This document shows positions 56,922 to 64,000 of a stretch of DNA of 64,000 nucleotides, piece by piece. This stretch comes from Ostreococcus mediterraneus (Eukaryota > Chlorophyta > Mamiellophyceae > Mamiellales > Bathycoccaceae), in contig WMKK01000006.1 in the NCBI GenBank assembly GCA_012295225.1, positions 186,001-250,000 of the forward strand, in the 5' to 3' direction. How positions within the stretch are numbered: position 1 is the first letter of the stretch; each line of letters begins with the position of its first letter. The translations under genes were made by a program, and so were the position numbers. The notes beneath the pieces were generated by a model. That model worked only from the letters and a program-made list of their open reading frames with translations, ran no database searches and was not told the DNA's origin.

Positions 56922-57857
56922 ATGGCGTCGCCGCCGACGACGACGATGGGCCCGGGCGAGGGCATCGAGCTCATGAAAGCGCGCAACGCCCGCATGCACA
57001 GCGCCGAGTCGGTGGCGCACGGACGACAGTTTAACATTCGCAGCGACGACATCATGTGCTGCACCTATCCAAAGTGCGGCACCACGTGGTGCACGCAAAT
57101 TCTGCACCAAATTCGTTGCGCACACGCCGGGATCGATGGCGAGGCGTTCGATGAGATCACAGAGGTCGTGCCGTGGGACGTGCTCGCGCTGGATTGCGGT
57201 TTGGACTTGGATGGCGAGCAAGTGGCGAAGCCGCGGTTGTACAAGTCGCACGAGAGCGCGACGACGGTTCGGCGGGGCGGGCGATACGTGGTCGTCGTGC
57301 GAGATCCCACAGATGTGTTTAATTCATTTTATGAATTTTTGCCCGCGTACTTGGGCATCGAACGCGGCGCGATAACGCCGGAAGAGTTTGCAGACGCGAT
57401 ATTCGCGGGGGCGAGCCACAGCGGTGGCTTCGGCGAGCACTATCTTAGCTGGTTTGATGCGCGCGCGGAAAATCCTGAAAACGTCCTCATGTTAGCATAT
57501 GAAGACATGAAAAGTGACCTTGGTGCGGTCGTGGATCGAATCGCGGCGTTCATGCGCATTGAGCTGGACGCCGCGTCGCGCGCGCTCGTGCTCGAGCGCT
57601 CGAGCTTTGCGTACATGCGAAACAATCCTAAATTTGACGACCACTTGGTTCGCGGGAAAGTTGCCAAGCAAATCGGCCTACCACCCGATTCCAACTTTAC
57701 CGTAGGCAAAGTACGCGATGGTGGAGGCGTCGTCGGCGATGGTGCACGTAAGCAGCCGTTAGCCGTGCGCGAAGCGATTCAAGCGAAATGGAGCGCGCAA
57801 ATGGTCCCGCGCGGGTTCGCCTCTTACGACGACTTCCGCGCCGCGCTTCACCTCTAG
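56922..57857 (+). CDS. PAPS-dependent sulfotransferase
   Basis: 311 residues from ATG 56922. The 5'-phosphosulfate loop CTYPKCGTTWCTQIL, the KSHE that places the catalytic His, and the 3'-phosphate site RYVVVVRDPTDVFNSFYEF are clear, as is the later RKGKVAK-like segment (VRGKVAKQIG). The overall length fits cytosolic SULT1-type enzymes that sulfate small alcohols, phenols or steroids. In-frame ATGs at 56841 and 56865 would add a Cys/Arg/Leu-rich leader that might be a signal peptide. The ATG at 56841 overlaps the start codon of the SOD-fold gene on the other strand. Confidence 0.87.
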   Translation: MASPPTTTMGPGEGIELMKARNARMHSAESVAHGRQFNIRSDDIMCCTYPKCGTTWCTQILHQIRCAHAGIDGEAFDEITEVVPWDVLALDCGLDLDGEQVAKPRLYKSHESATTVRRGGRYVVVVRDPTDVFNSFYEFLPAYLGIERGAITPEEFADAIFAGASHSGGFGEHYLSWFDARAENPENVLMLAYEDMKSDLGAVVDRIAAFMRIELDAASRALVLERSSFAYMRNNPKFDDHLVRGKVAKQIGLPPDSNFTVGKVRDGGGVVGDGARKQPLAVREAIQAKWSAQMVPRGFASYDDFRAALHL

Positions 57858-58413
57858 CTCACAGGTAACGTAATGCGTAGTCGTATATCAGTGTTACACT
57901 GTATTTGTAGTATTGTCACATAGCACGTTCGACTGCGTAAACCACAGTCCAAGTCCTACCGCGTCTCGATTGATCGGTCCCGCGTCGTCGGTCTGTTAAT
58001 CGCGTATCACGACGACGCGGGATCATTTCTTTCCCGACGACCCAACGCCACTGGATCAGAGTTATAGCTCGAATACCCAGTGCCAGAATTGTAAGTAATA
58101 CAACGATCCGTTATCGTTGGCGTAGTAACGCGACCCGTTCGATTTCGAATACGCGATCGACAAAGAACGATAAAGCCTCGTCAGCATCGATGCGCGCTTC
58201 TACAACTGTAATCGCGAATCACGACGACGCAAACGACGACGACGCACAGTGGTACGACGTCCCAGAGCTCGAATTCGTCCCAGCGGGCGTGGTGTACGAG
58301 TTCCCTTGCGAATTCGTTCCAGAGTACGAGCTTGCTTTCGACATGATTCCGCTGGCGTGGCGTGAAGTGTCGTAACTTACGGAACGCACCGCACGCCATC
58401 GTCCCGCGCGCGC
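57858..58413. other. Intergenic region, possible small ORF
   Basis: About 556 bases with moderate GC between the sulfotransferase and the VAT1-like gene. An acidic 61-codon ORF runs 58190-58375. I recognise no tRNA or other RNA gene, although a few T-loop-like words are present. Confidence 0.4.
58190..58375 (+). CDS. Doubtful small acidic ORF
   Basis: 61 codons from ATG 58190, ending 38 bases before the VAT1-like start at 58414. It is rich in Asp/Glu and has a loosely repeated PELEFVP/CEFVPEYEL pattern. No family recognised. It could be a small gene, an upstream ORF of the VAT1-like transcript, or chance. Confidence 0.25.
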   Translation: MRASTTVIANHDDANDDDAQWYDVPELEFVPAGVVYEFPCEFVPEYELAFDMIPLAWREVS

Positions 58414-59598
58414 ATGTTCGCCGCCCGCGTGCCGTCGCCGTCGCAGTCGACCGCACGCGCCTCGCGCACGCATCGTCGAACGTCGCGCCGCGGACCTCGC
58501 GCGACGGCGACCGCGGCGGCGATGCCCGCCGTCGGCGAGCGGCGCGAGTATCTGCTCACGCACAAGGGTGACTTGAGCAACTTGACGCTGCGCGCGTCGT
58601 CGGCGTGGTCGAGCGAGCCGTGCGCGTGCGATGCGGTGCGCGTGCGCGTCAAAGCGATTGGGTTGAATTTTGCGGATGTGTTCACGTGTTTGGGTCTCTA
58701 TAACGCGGCGCCGGATGGGGCGTTCGTGCCCGGGTTGGAGTGCAGCGGCGTGGTCGTCGAACGCGGCGCGGACGCGACGGGTGTCGAGGTTGGCGATAAG
58801 GTCATGTGCGTGACGCGGTTCGGAGCGTTTGCCGATCACGTGGAGGTGCCCGCTGCGCAGGTTCAGCCGTTGCCCGCGCCTTGGACATTTGAAGAAGGTG
58901 CGAGCTTTCTCGTGCAAGGTTTGACGAGTTATTACGGTTTGAAGGCGCTCGGGGACGTCGGCAAAGGCAAGGTTGTTTTGGTGCACAGCGCCGCGGGTGG
59001 TTGTGGGCTGATGAGTTTGGGGATCTGCCAGCGCGTCGGCGCCAAGGCGGTGGCGGTGATTGGAAATGGGGGCAAAATTGCGACGTTGCGCGAACGGTTT
59101 CCAAGCTTTCTACAGGAGGACGCAATAATCGTTCGCGATAGAAATCGATTTGGCGAGCAAGTGCGCGAGGCATGCGACGCTATTGGCGCAGAGGAGGGTG
59201 TTGATATCGTATTCGACGCCACGCTTGGGGACTTTTTCCAGGGTGGTTGGGATAATCTCGCGCGCGGTGGACGATACGTCGTGTACGGCGCCGCCGATTT
59301 GACGCCTTCGGGCGACTCTATTGGCATCGTCGGCTGGATCAAGCTTGCTTGGAAATTTCTGCGACGCAAAAAAGTAGACCCGTTGAATTTGCCCGGGGAG
59401 AACAAAGGCATTTTAGGCTTCAATTTGATTTGGCAATTCGACAAGGCGGCTGAGTTGATGCGACTGCTCGATGAGCTAAACGCGTTAGATTTACCGGCGC
59501 CAAAGGTTGGCGCGACGTTTGATTTTGAAGATCTTCCGAACGCCTTGAGATTGTTTCAAACTGGTCAAACGACCGGGAAAGTTGTCGTTCGTGTGTAG
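58414..59598 (+). CDS. Plastid-targeted VAT1-like zinc-free quinone oxidoreductase (MDR)
   Basis: 394 residues. The Ser/Arg/Thr-rich first 40 residues are a likely transit peptide. The MDR fold follows: IGLNFADVFTCLGLY, PGLECSGVV, GDKVMCVTRFGAFADHVEVP, the nucleotide-binding HSAAGGCGLMSLGICQ, and the VAT1-type VDPLNLPGENKGILGFNLIW. Zinc-ligand positions of alcohol dehydrogenases are absent. VAT1/zeta-crystallin relatives reduce quinones or enals with NADPH. Confidence 0.87.
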   Translation: MFAARVPSPSQSTARASRTHRRTSRRGPRATATAAAMPAVGERREYLLTHKGDLSNLTLRASSAWSSEPCACDAVRVRVKAIGLNFADVFTCLGLYNAAPDGAFVPGLECSGVVVERGADATGVEVGDKVMCVTRFGAFADHVEVPAAQVQPLPAPWTFEEGASFLVQGLTSYYGLKALGDVGKGKVVLVHSAAGGCGLMSLGICQRVGAKAVAVIGNGGKIATLRERFPSFLQEDAIIVRDRNRFGEQVREACDAIGAEEGVDIVFDATLGDFFQGGWDNLARGGRYVVYGAADLTPSGDSIGIVGWIKLAWKFLRRKKVDPLNLPGENKGILGFNLIWQFDKAAELMRLLDELNALDLPAPKVGATFDFEDLPNALRLFQTGQTTGKVVVRV

Positions 59599-59690
59599 CT
59601 CGTGAGATTATAGATTGTTGGTTTTAATTTGTTACTCGTGCCGCCCATGTGTAAAAGCGTCCCCGACGACTCGAACGACATAATGAGACG

Positions 59691-59861
59691 ATGATACGGT
59701 TGTTTGCGACGCTTTTGGGATTTTTACTCATGAGTTTAGGTATGACTGCTCACGCGACGCGAGTGACGACGAATGTTTACAACAAATCTGACGGCACGCT
59801 TGAAGTAACGACGACGCATTCCATCGCCGGGACCTCCATCAACGCCGTTTGGGCAGGATAA
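59691..59861 (+). CDS. Small secreted-protein ORF (56 residues)
   Basis: An ATG at 59691 opens 57 codons. The product starts MIRLFATLLGFLLMSLGMTAHA, a good signal peptide with an AHA-type cleavage site. About 33 residues follow, Thr/Asn/Val-rich and without Cys. A four-codon minimal ORF (ATGAGACGATGA at 59683) overlaps its start and might limit translation. It sits alone in a 355-base gap between convergent genes. No family recognised. Real, but unproven as a gene. Confidence 0.4.
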   Translation: MIRLFATLLGFLLMSLGMTAHATRVTTNVYNKSDGTLEVTTTHSIAGTSINAVWAG

Positions 59862-59953
59862 ACGTCCAATATGCGCGAATGGTGGATGTCACACGATAGA
59901 AAAATCGCGGTCGGTGTGTAATATACTACAACATGTTTGCCATGTCGCGTTCG

Positions 59954-62422
59954 CTAAACGCTCGCTATGCGATCCGTCAATTCTTCTATGCGGGCGTCAA
60001 TCATCGAAATAATTTTATCGCCGCTGCTATACATGCCGGTGCGCATCAGATCCCCTCGTTCGGTGACGAGCCTACGAACCTCTTTCTCCGCGGCGCGAAT
60101 CTCTTGAAGCGACGCGGCGTTGCTTGTGTGACGAATGGGGGCGAAATTTTCAACATGGTTGAAATCGCCATCTTCAGCTCGCATGGCGCCGCGCGACGGA
60201 TGGTCATCACCAAAAACCGTCGACGTCGTCAGTGGCTTGCTCGGTCGTGAAGTCTTGAGAGGTTGCACGTATGACGCACTTTGGAATGCGCCACCCGCGG
60301 CAACAGCGTTGACATCAGCTCTAAAACTCGCCATAAACGCATCCGATTCGGCGCCTTCGCCGGCGAGCATTTCACTGATAAACTCATTCGCGCTCGGCGC
60401 CGCGTGCGCGCGACTCGAAATATTAATCCCGGCGCGATCAATCGCCCGTCGCAGATGCGTGCGCTCACGCTCAAGCGCCACGACTTGACGCGCCATTTTC
60501 GTGAGCTGACCCTTGTACCGTTCCTTTGATTGCGATTCTTCCAGAGCGCGCGCCTCCGCCGCTTCGCATCGAGGCGTCAGCCGCGCGAGCTCTGCCTGTA
60601 ATGCCGCCTCACTCGTTTCCAACTGTGCCTTCTTGTGCGCAGCAAACGCGCCTTCAATCTCAATGACTCGCGCTTCAGCGTGCTCGAGTCGACGATGCAA
60701 CGCATCACGTTCTCGAATCGCCTCTTTCGCCTTGTGCTTTTCCATCTCCACTCGGTGCTCGCTTGACTCGACGTTTCTGCGTACGACGTCCCTCGCTTCA
60801 TCCTGCGCCCTCGCGGCGTCGCGCTCGAGCTTATTCTTACGATGTTCAATACTCTCTTCCAGCTCTACGAGCTTACGTTCGCGCATTTCAAGCGCGTGCG
60901 CTGCATCCTTGAGCTTGCGCTCCATCGTCGCCGCGCGCTGTGCGGCGTCTTCTGCGTCCCGCGCTCGACGCGTCTCGCGAACGCGCCACTCGTCTTCTAA
61001 AATCTTCATTCGCGCCGCTTCTTTGTCGCGAAGTTCGTCCATGAATGCGTTCATGTGCTGGTGTTTCCATACTTCAAGGTCGTACGCAACCTTGTATTCG
61101 ACGCCCGAGCGCGGGTCGCGTTCTCGGTCTCGGTCGGGCGACGTCCCGACGACCAAATGACGCGTCTGCGCCTTCGCCGTCGGCGCCGGTGGCTTCACAG
61201 TGCTCGGCACAGGCACAGGGGATACGGCTGCATCTATTGACGTCACACCACGTCGCGGTGACGCCGGCGAGGATAGCGTTCCGCGCTCATCCAATCGCGC
61301 CGTCACCCGCGCAAAGCCGACGACGTCGCCCGCGTCGTTCGTCGCCTCCACTCTAAAACGCACCTCGGGCGCGTGCACCAACTCATCGAGCGCAACAGCG
61401 GCGCTGGCAACGTTCGACTCGTCGTTCACCGCCCACAGGTCGAGGACGATGGTCGGCGCGCGCGCGAGTGCCGCTGCGAGCGTCGCGGGCGCACACGCGA
61501 ATTCAACTCTGGCGGCGCCGTCGGGAAACGGAGCGACGTCTCCACCGCGCATGACGCGCGTCGATCCCGTGCGCACCATACATCGCGCACGCGCACGTTC
61601 GAGTCCGATTATATTCGCCAACGCGTCATCCGCACCGATGTTTGCGGCGAAGCGCGACGCCGTCGATGTACCTTTGATTTTAGCGCGCTCGAACGATTCC
61701 AACATCACGCGCAACGCAAACGCGTGTAGACGACCAGACACCTCCGCGTTTGGCTCACGAGGCTGGCGGCGGATTGCAAATGGCACGGCGTTCGCCTCCT
61801 CATCGACGTCGTCATCGTCGACGTCGTCGTCGTCATCGTCGACGACGTCGCTGACATCATCCACGTCGTCGACGTCGTCGATTTTGGCTTCGCATTCGGC
61901 CGCGCGACGTTCTTCGCGTCCAACGCCTTGGCGCACCACATCCTCATCTCCACCTCCATCACGCGCGCTCCCGAGCACGCGCGATTCCACGCGCACTAAA
62001 ACCTCCACCCCGCGCCCATCGCCACTCCCAGTCGCGGTCGTCGCGCCGCGCAACGGTATCCACCGCTCGCTCCGGCTCCGCGACGCCGTCGTTCTCGCGC
62101 CCAGCTCATCCTTCCCAATCCCGCTCGGAATCACACAAAAACCATGCTTCACCGCGCCATCGCGCGACGCACACGTGACTTTCACCACCGCATCGCCTCT
62201 GGCGAGTACGCGCGCGCGCGCTGCGCTCCGGCGCCACGTCAACGCCGCGCCCATGGGGTCCCCAAACGACACCTCACGCTGCGACGCATTCGACGCCCGT
62301 CTCGTCGTCACCTCGCGCCGTTCGCCGTCAAACGTCGCCGCACACGCGAGTTCCGACAACGCGCCATCGCCGTGCGCGACGCGCGCGCGGTAAATCGTCA
62401 GCGTGACCTCGTGCACGCGCAT
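59954..62422 (-). CDS. CEP120/UNI2-like C2 and coiled-coil centrosomal protein
   Basis: 822 residues. The first 400 are C2-like beta-rich stretches interrupted by a long Asp-Val run (DDVDDVSDVVDDDDDD). Near residue 450 a segment YKVAYDLEVWKHQHMNAFM starts a long coiled coil (to about 697) with AHALEMRERKLVELEESIEHRKNKL, which follows human CEP120 (EVWKE..., LEKREQQL, ...YKQQW) in order. The C-terminal 120 residues carry conserved-looking short motifs (NEFISEMLAGEG) and a final helix. CEP120 and Chlamydomonas UNI2 act in centriole or basal-body maturation. The match rests on pattern and layout. Confidence 0.65.
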   Translation of the reverse strand: MRVHEVTLTIYRARVAHGDGALSELACAATFDGERREVTTRRASNASQREVSFGDPMGAALTWRRSAARARVLARGDAVVKVTCASRDGAVKHGFCVIPSGIGKDELGARTTASRSRSERWIPLRGATTATGSGDGRGVEVLVRVESRVLGSARDGGGDEDVVRQGVGREERRAAECEAKIDDVDDVDDVSDVVDDDDDDVDDDDVDEEANAVPFAIRRQPREPNAEVSGRLHAFALRVMLESFERAKIKGTSTASRFAANIGADDALANIIGLERARARCMVRTGSTRVMRGGDVAPFPDGAARVEFACAPATLAAALARAPTIVLDLWAVNDESNVASAAVALDELVHAPEVRFRVEATNDAGDVVGFARVTARLDERGTLSSPASPRRGVTSIDAAVSPVPVPSTVKPPAPTAKAQTRHLVVGTSPDRDRERDPRSGVEYKVAYDLEVWKHQHMNAFMDELRDKEAARMKILEDEWRVRETRRARDAEDAAQRAATMERKLKDAAHALEMRERKLVELEESIEHRKNKLERDAARAQDEARDVVRRNVESSEHRVEMEKHKAKEAIRERDALHRRLEHAEARVIEIEGAFAAHKKAQLETSEAALQAELARLTPRCEAAEARALEESQSKERYKGQLTKMARQVVALERERTHLRRAIDRAGINISSRAHAAPSANEFISEMLAGEGAESDAFMASFRADVNAVAAGGAFQSASYVQPLKTSRPSKPLTTSTVFGDDHPSRGAMRAEDGDFNHVENFAPIRHTSNAASLQEIRAAEKEVRRLVTERGDLMRTGMYSSGDKIISMIDARIEELTDRIASV

Positions 62423-62436
62423 GATTGTGACGAGCG

Positions 62437-63585
62437 ATGACCGTTGACTTTTCGTGTCGTCATTCGTTGACGCGCATCATGTTAACACTCTCCGGCTCAG
62501 CGACCGCGCGCGGGGCGTCGATGGCGACCGGCAGTGCGACGGCAGCGTCGCTAGCGTCGTCGTCGTCCGCGGCGCGCGCGAGTACGGTGATGACGACGGC
62601 GATGCGCGCGCGACGGCGAAGCGATGGATGTGTCGCGATGCATTCGCGTGGATTAATGCGCCGGACCAACGCCGCGGGTGCGACGCGTCGTCGACGCGCG
62701 ACGCGAACGGCATCGTCAGCGAGCGGTCAGTCGAATTTTGATAAGGAAGACGTCGCGCAGTGGGTCGAACGCGTGCGTAAGGAGCCTTGGGACGCGCGCG
62801 CGAAGACGTGGCGCGAGTTTTTCGCCGCTCGAGCCAACGTCGCGGTGCTCGAAGTCGACGTCGATAGCGAAACCGTCAAGGCGAACGAAATTGAAACGCA
62901 TGGATTGAATTTCCCAAAGGATACCGCCGAGGCATGGTCGCGGGTGAAGGCGAATAGCGTGCGATTTCGGCAAAACTATCTGGCGGTGGCGTGCGCGAGC
63001 GCGCTTTTTGGATGCGAATGCGCGGCGTTTGGCGCAGCTTTGGTGTGCTTTTATGCGTTCGCGGCGTTTAAGAGTGACGTTATTTTGGGTGAAATTGCTC
63101 TGGCGACGGATGGGAAGTTGGCATGGAACGCCACGCGCGTGGCTGGGGTGAATCGTGCGACGGCGCAAAAGGCGACGTTGGCGCTCGCGGTGGTTTTATT
63201 CGTGCTCTCAGACGCCGCGGCCAACGTCTCGGCGCTGTTCCGGTCGATGATGACGGCCTTTATGATTGCTCTCGCGCACGCGGTGTTACGTCCGATTGAC
63301 TTGAAGGGTACATTGACGGATATCATGAAGGATTTGAAGGGGGCGAAGAGTAAGGAGGATTTAGCGCGCGCCGCCGAAGCCGGCGTGAAGGGCTTCAAAT
63401 CGTGGTGGTCGAACAGACGCGACGCCGAACCCGTACCCGTAGTCGTCGTCACCAAGGACTCTAGACGCGGCGCGGCGCAGCAACAACAGGGCAATCAACA
63501 AGATCCACCGCGTCGACGCGAAAACGGTGAAGGCGCGATTGATGTCGAAGGCCGCGAAGCCCCCAATCGTAAATTTTTACCCTGA
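62437..63585 (+). CDS. PRA1-family-like membrane protein with long N-terminus
   Basis: 382 residues. The first 95 are Ser/Ala/Arg-rich, probably a plastid transit peptide. RVKANSVRFRQNYLAVACASAL opens a PRA1-type domain, and the second hydrophobic pair (AVVLFVLSDAAANVSALFRSMMTAFMIALAHAVLR) closes it. The C-terminus is Lys/Arg-rich with a Gln run. PRA1 proteins assist Rab or vesicle traffic; a plastid form would be unusual. The start may also be 62479. The ATG at 62437 is 14 bases from that of CEP120 on the other strand. Confidence 0.7.
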   Translation: MTVDFSCRHSLTRIMLTLSGSATARGASMATGSATAASLASSSSAARASTVMTTAMRARRRSDGCVAMHSRGLMRRTNAAGATRRRRATRTASSASGQSNFDKEDVAQWVERVRKEPWDARAKTWREFFAARANVAVLEVDVDSETVKANEIETHGLNFPKDTAEAWSRVKANSVRFRQNYLAVACASALFGCECAAFGAALVCFYAFAAFKSDVILGEIALATDGKLAWNATRVAGVNRATAQKATLALAVVLFVLSDAAANVSALFRSMMTAFMIALAHAVLRPIDLKGTLTDIMKDLKGAKSKEDLARAAEAGVKGFKSWWSNRRDAEPVPVVVVTKDSRRGAAQQQQGNQQDPPRRRENGEGAIDVEGREAPNRKFLP

Positions 63586-63650
63586 GAAAATGAATATTTG
63601 CGTACATCACACGTGAGAGCTAAGATCGCGACGCGATAGTACACAGGTTT

Positions 63651-64000
63651 TTATAAATCTTCCTTGCCCACGTTTTCGGCATCGCTTGGAAAGTACACCC
63701 CTTCCGCGCTCATCCACACCGAATTCGATCCTCCCGCGCTCGACGTGCCCATCACTTCCTGGTGTCCCGCGATGGGCCGGCCGAATTTCACGTTGTGCGT
63801 GCACAAGTACGCCCCCGTATCCACGTGTCGAAATCTCACCTTTTTCCCTCTCACCCAACTCGCGCCCGCACCGGACGTCACTTCTACCACCCAATGATCA
63901 CCCGTGTCGCTCGTGTCGTCGTTTCCGTACGCGCTCACCTCTTGATTCCCGCTCAACGGCGACCGGTGCGCGTGCGAGTGCAACCACGCGCGCGTGTTCG
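63651..64000 (-). CDS. SDF2-like MIR-domain protein (3' part, cut by window end)
   Basis: The frame is open to the last base and encodes 116 residues. NTRAWLHSHAHRSPLSGNQEVSAYG and VRFRHVDTGAYLCTHNVKFGRPIAGHQEV are two MIR repeats in the order found in SDF2, and WMSAEGVYFP is the usual end. SDF2 works in ER protein folding with DnaJ proteins. There is no C-terminal HDEL-like signal; it ends NVGKEDL, and EDL may act as a weak retention tail. The 5' half, with the signal peptide, lies beyond the window. Confidence 0.88.
   Translation of the reverse strand, partial: NTRAWLHSHAHRSPLSGNQEVSAYGNDDTSDTGDHWVVEVTSGAGASWVRGKKVRFRHVDTGAYLCTHNVKFGRPIAGHQEVMGTSSAGGSNSVWMSAEGVYFPSDAENVGKEDL

Noticed and set aside
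57858-58189. tRNA-like words before the small acidic ORF
   Set aside because: T-loop-like strings are present, but I could not pair an acceptor stem or an anticodon arm on either strand.
61200-62393. 397-codon plus-strand ORF across the CEP120-like gene
   Set aside because: Almost only Ser/Thr/Ala/Arg, as expected from reading a GC-rich gene backwards. The minus strand has an ordered coiled coil.

Overview
The window is nuclear DNA of a very compact, GC-rich eukaryote, most likely a picoplanktonic green alga of the Mamiellales (Ostreococcus or a close relative). Three things point that way. Genes are packed on both strands with gaps often under 100 bases. Most genes are intronless, and the rest have short introns. 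The gene content is that of a green alga: plastid-targeted proteins, chloroplast ATP synthase delta, a plant-type bifunctional fucokinase, an MSI4/FVE-like WD40 protein and CDKD. The species assignment is inference. I assembled fourteen introns by hand; nearly all share an unusual donor (GTRCG) and an exact ACTGAC branch site.

Layout. 1-9 kb: 3' end of anthranilate synthase, a giant Patched/Dispatched-like membrane protein with an extensin-like loop, a RAD6-like E2, a TRF4-type poly(A) polymerase, a small membrane protein and tRNA endonuclease subunit Sen34. 9-18 kb: splicing factor SPF27, an ABCF3/GCN20 ATPase, an unknown protein with an 18-base first exon, a MOZART2-like small protein, an unknown plastid protein, WDR82/Swd2 and fibrillarin. 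18-31 kb: RidA, a MATE transporter, a TBC Rab-GAP, bifunctional L-fucokinase/GDP-fucose pyrophosphorylase, a zinc-finger protein with a PARP-like fold, threonyl-tRNA synthetase and a plastid methyltransferase. 30-42 kb: a plastid M41-like peptidase, an abundant-looking plastid membrane protein, a TOG/CLASP-like protein, a two-glycosyltransferase fusion, a TLC-domain protein, a JmjC protein, thymidylate kinase and ATP synthase delta. 42-64 kb: Tam41, an EAF-like protein, DNA polymerase kappa, a repeat-bearing unknown, CDKD, EMC7, MSI4/FVE, an SQS1-like G-patch protein, a thioredoxin-like protein, DNMT2, a Cu/Zn-SOD-fold protein without its copper site, a sulfotransferase, a VAT1-like oxidoreductase, a small secreted ORF, a CEP120/UNI2-like coiled-coil protein, a PRA1-like protein and the 3' end of an SDF2-like gene.

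The genes do not form one pathway, but some themes recur. RNA processing is well represented (TRF4, Sen34, SPF27, fibrillarin, SQS1, DNMT2). So are microtubule and centrosome functions (MOZART2, TOG, CEP120) and glycoconjugate synthesis (fucokinase and the glycosyltransferase fusion, two long genes with visibly lower GC than their neighbours). Many genes are head-to-head with very short shared promoters; in two pairs the opposing candidate start codons overlap in one CATG. I recognised no rRNA, tRNA, CRISPR or transposon.
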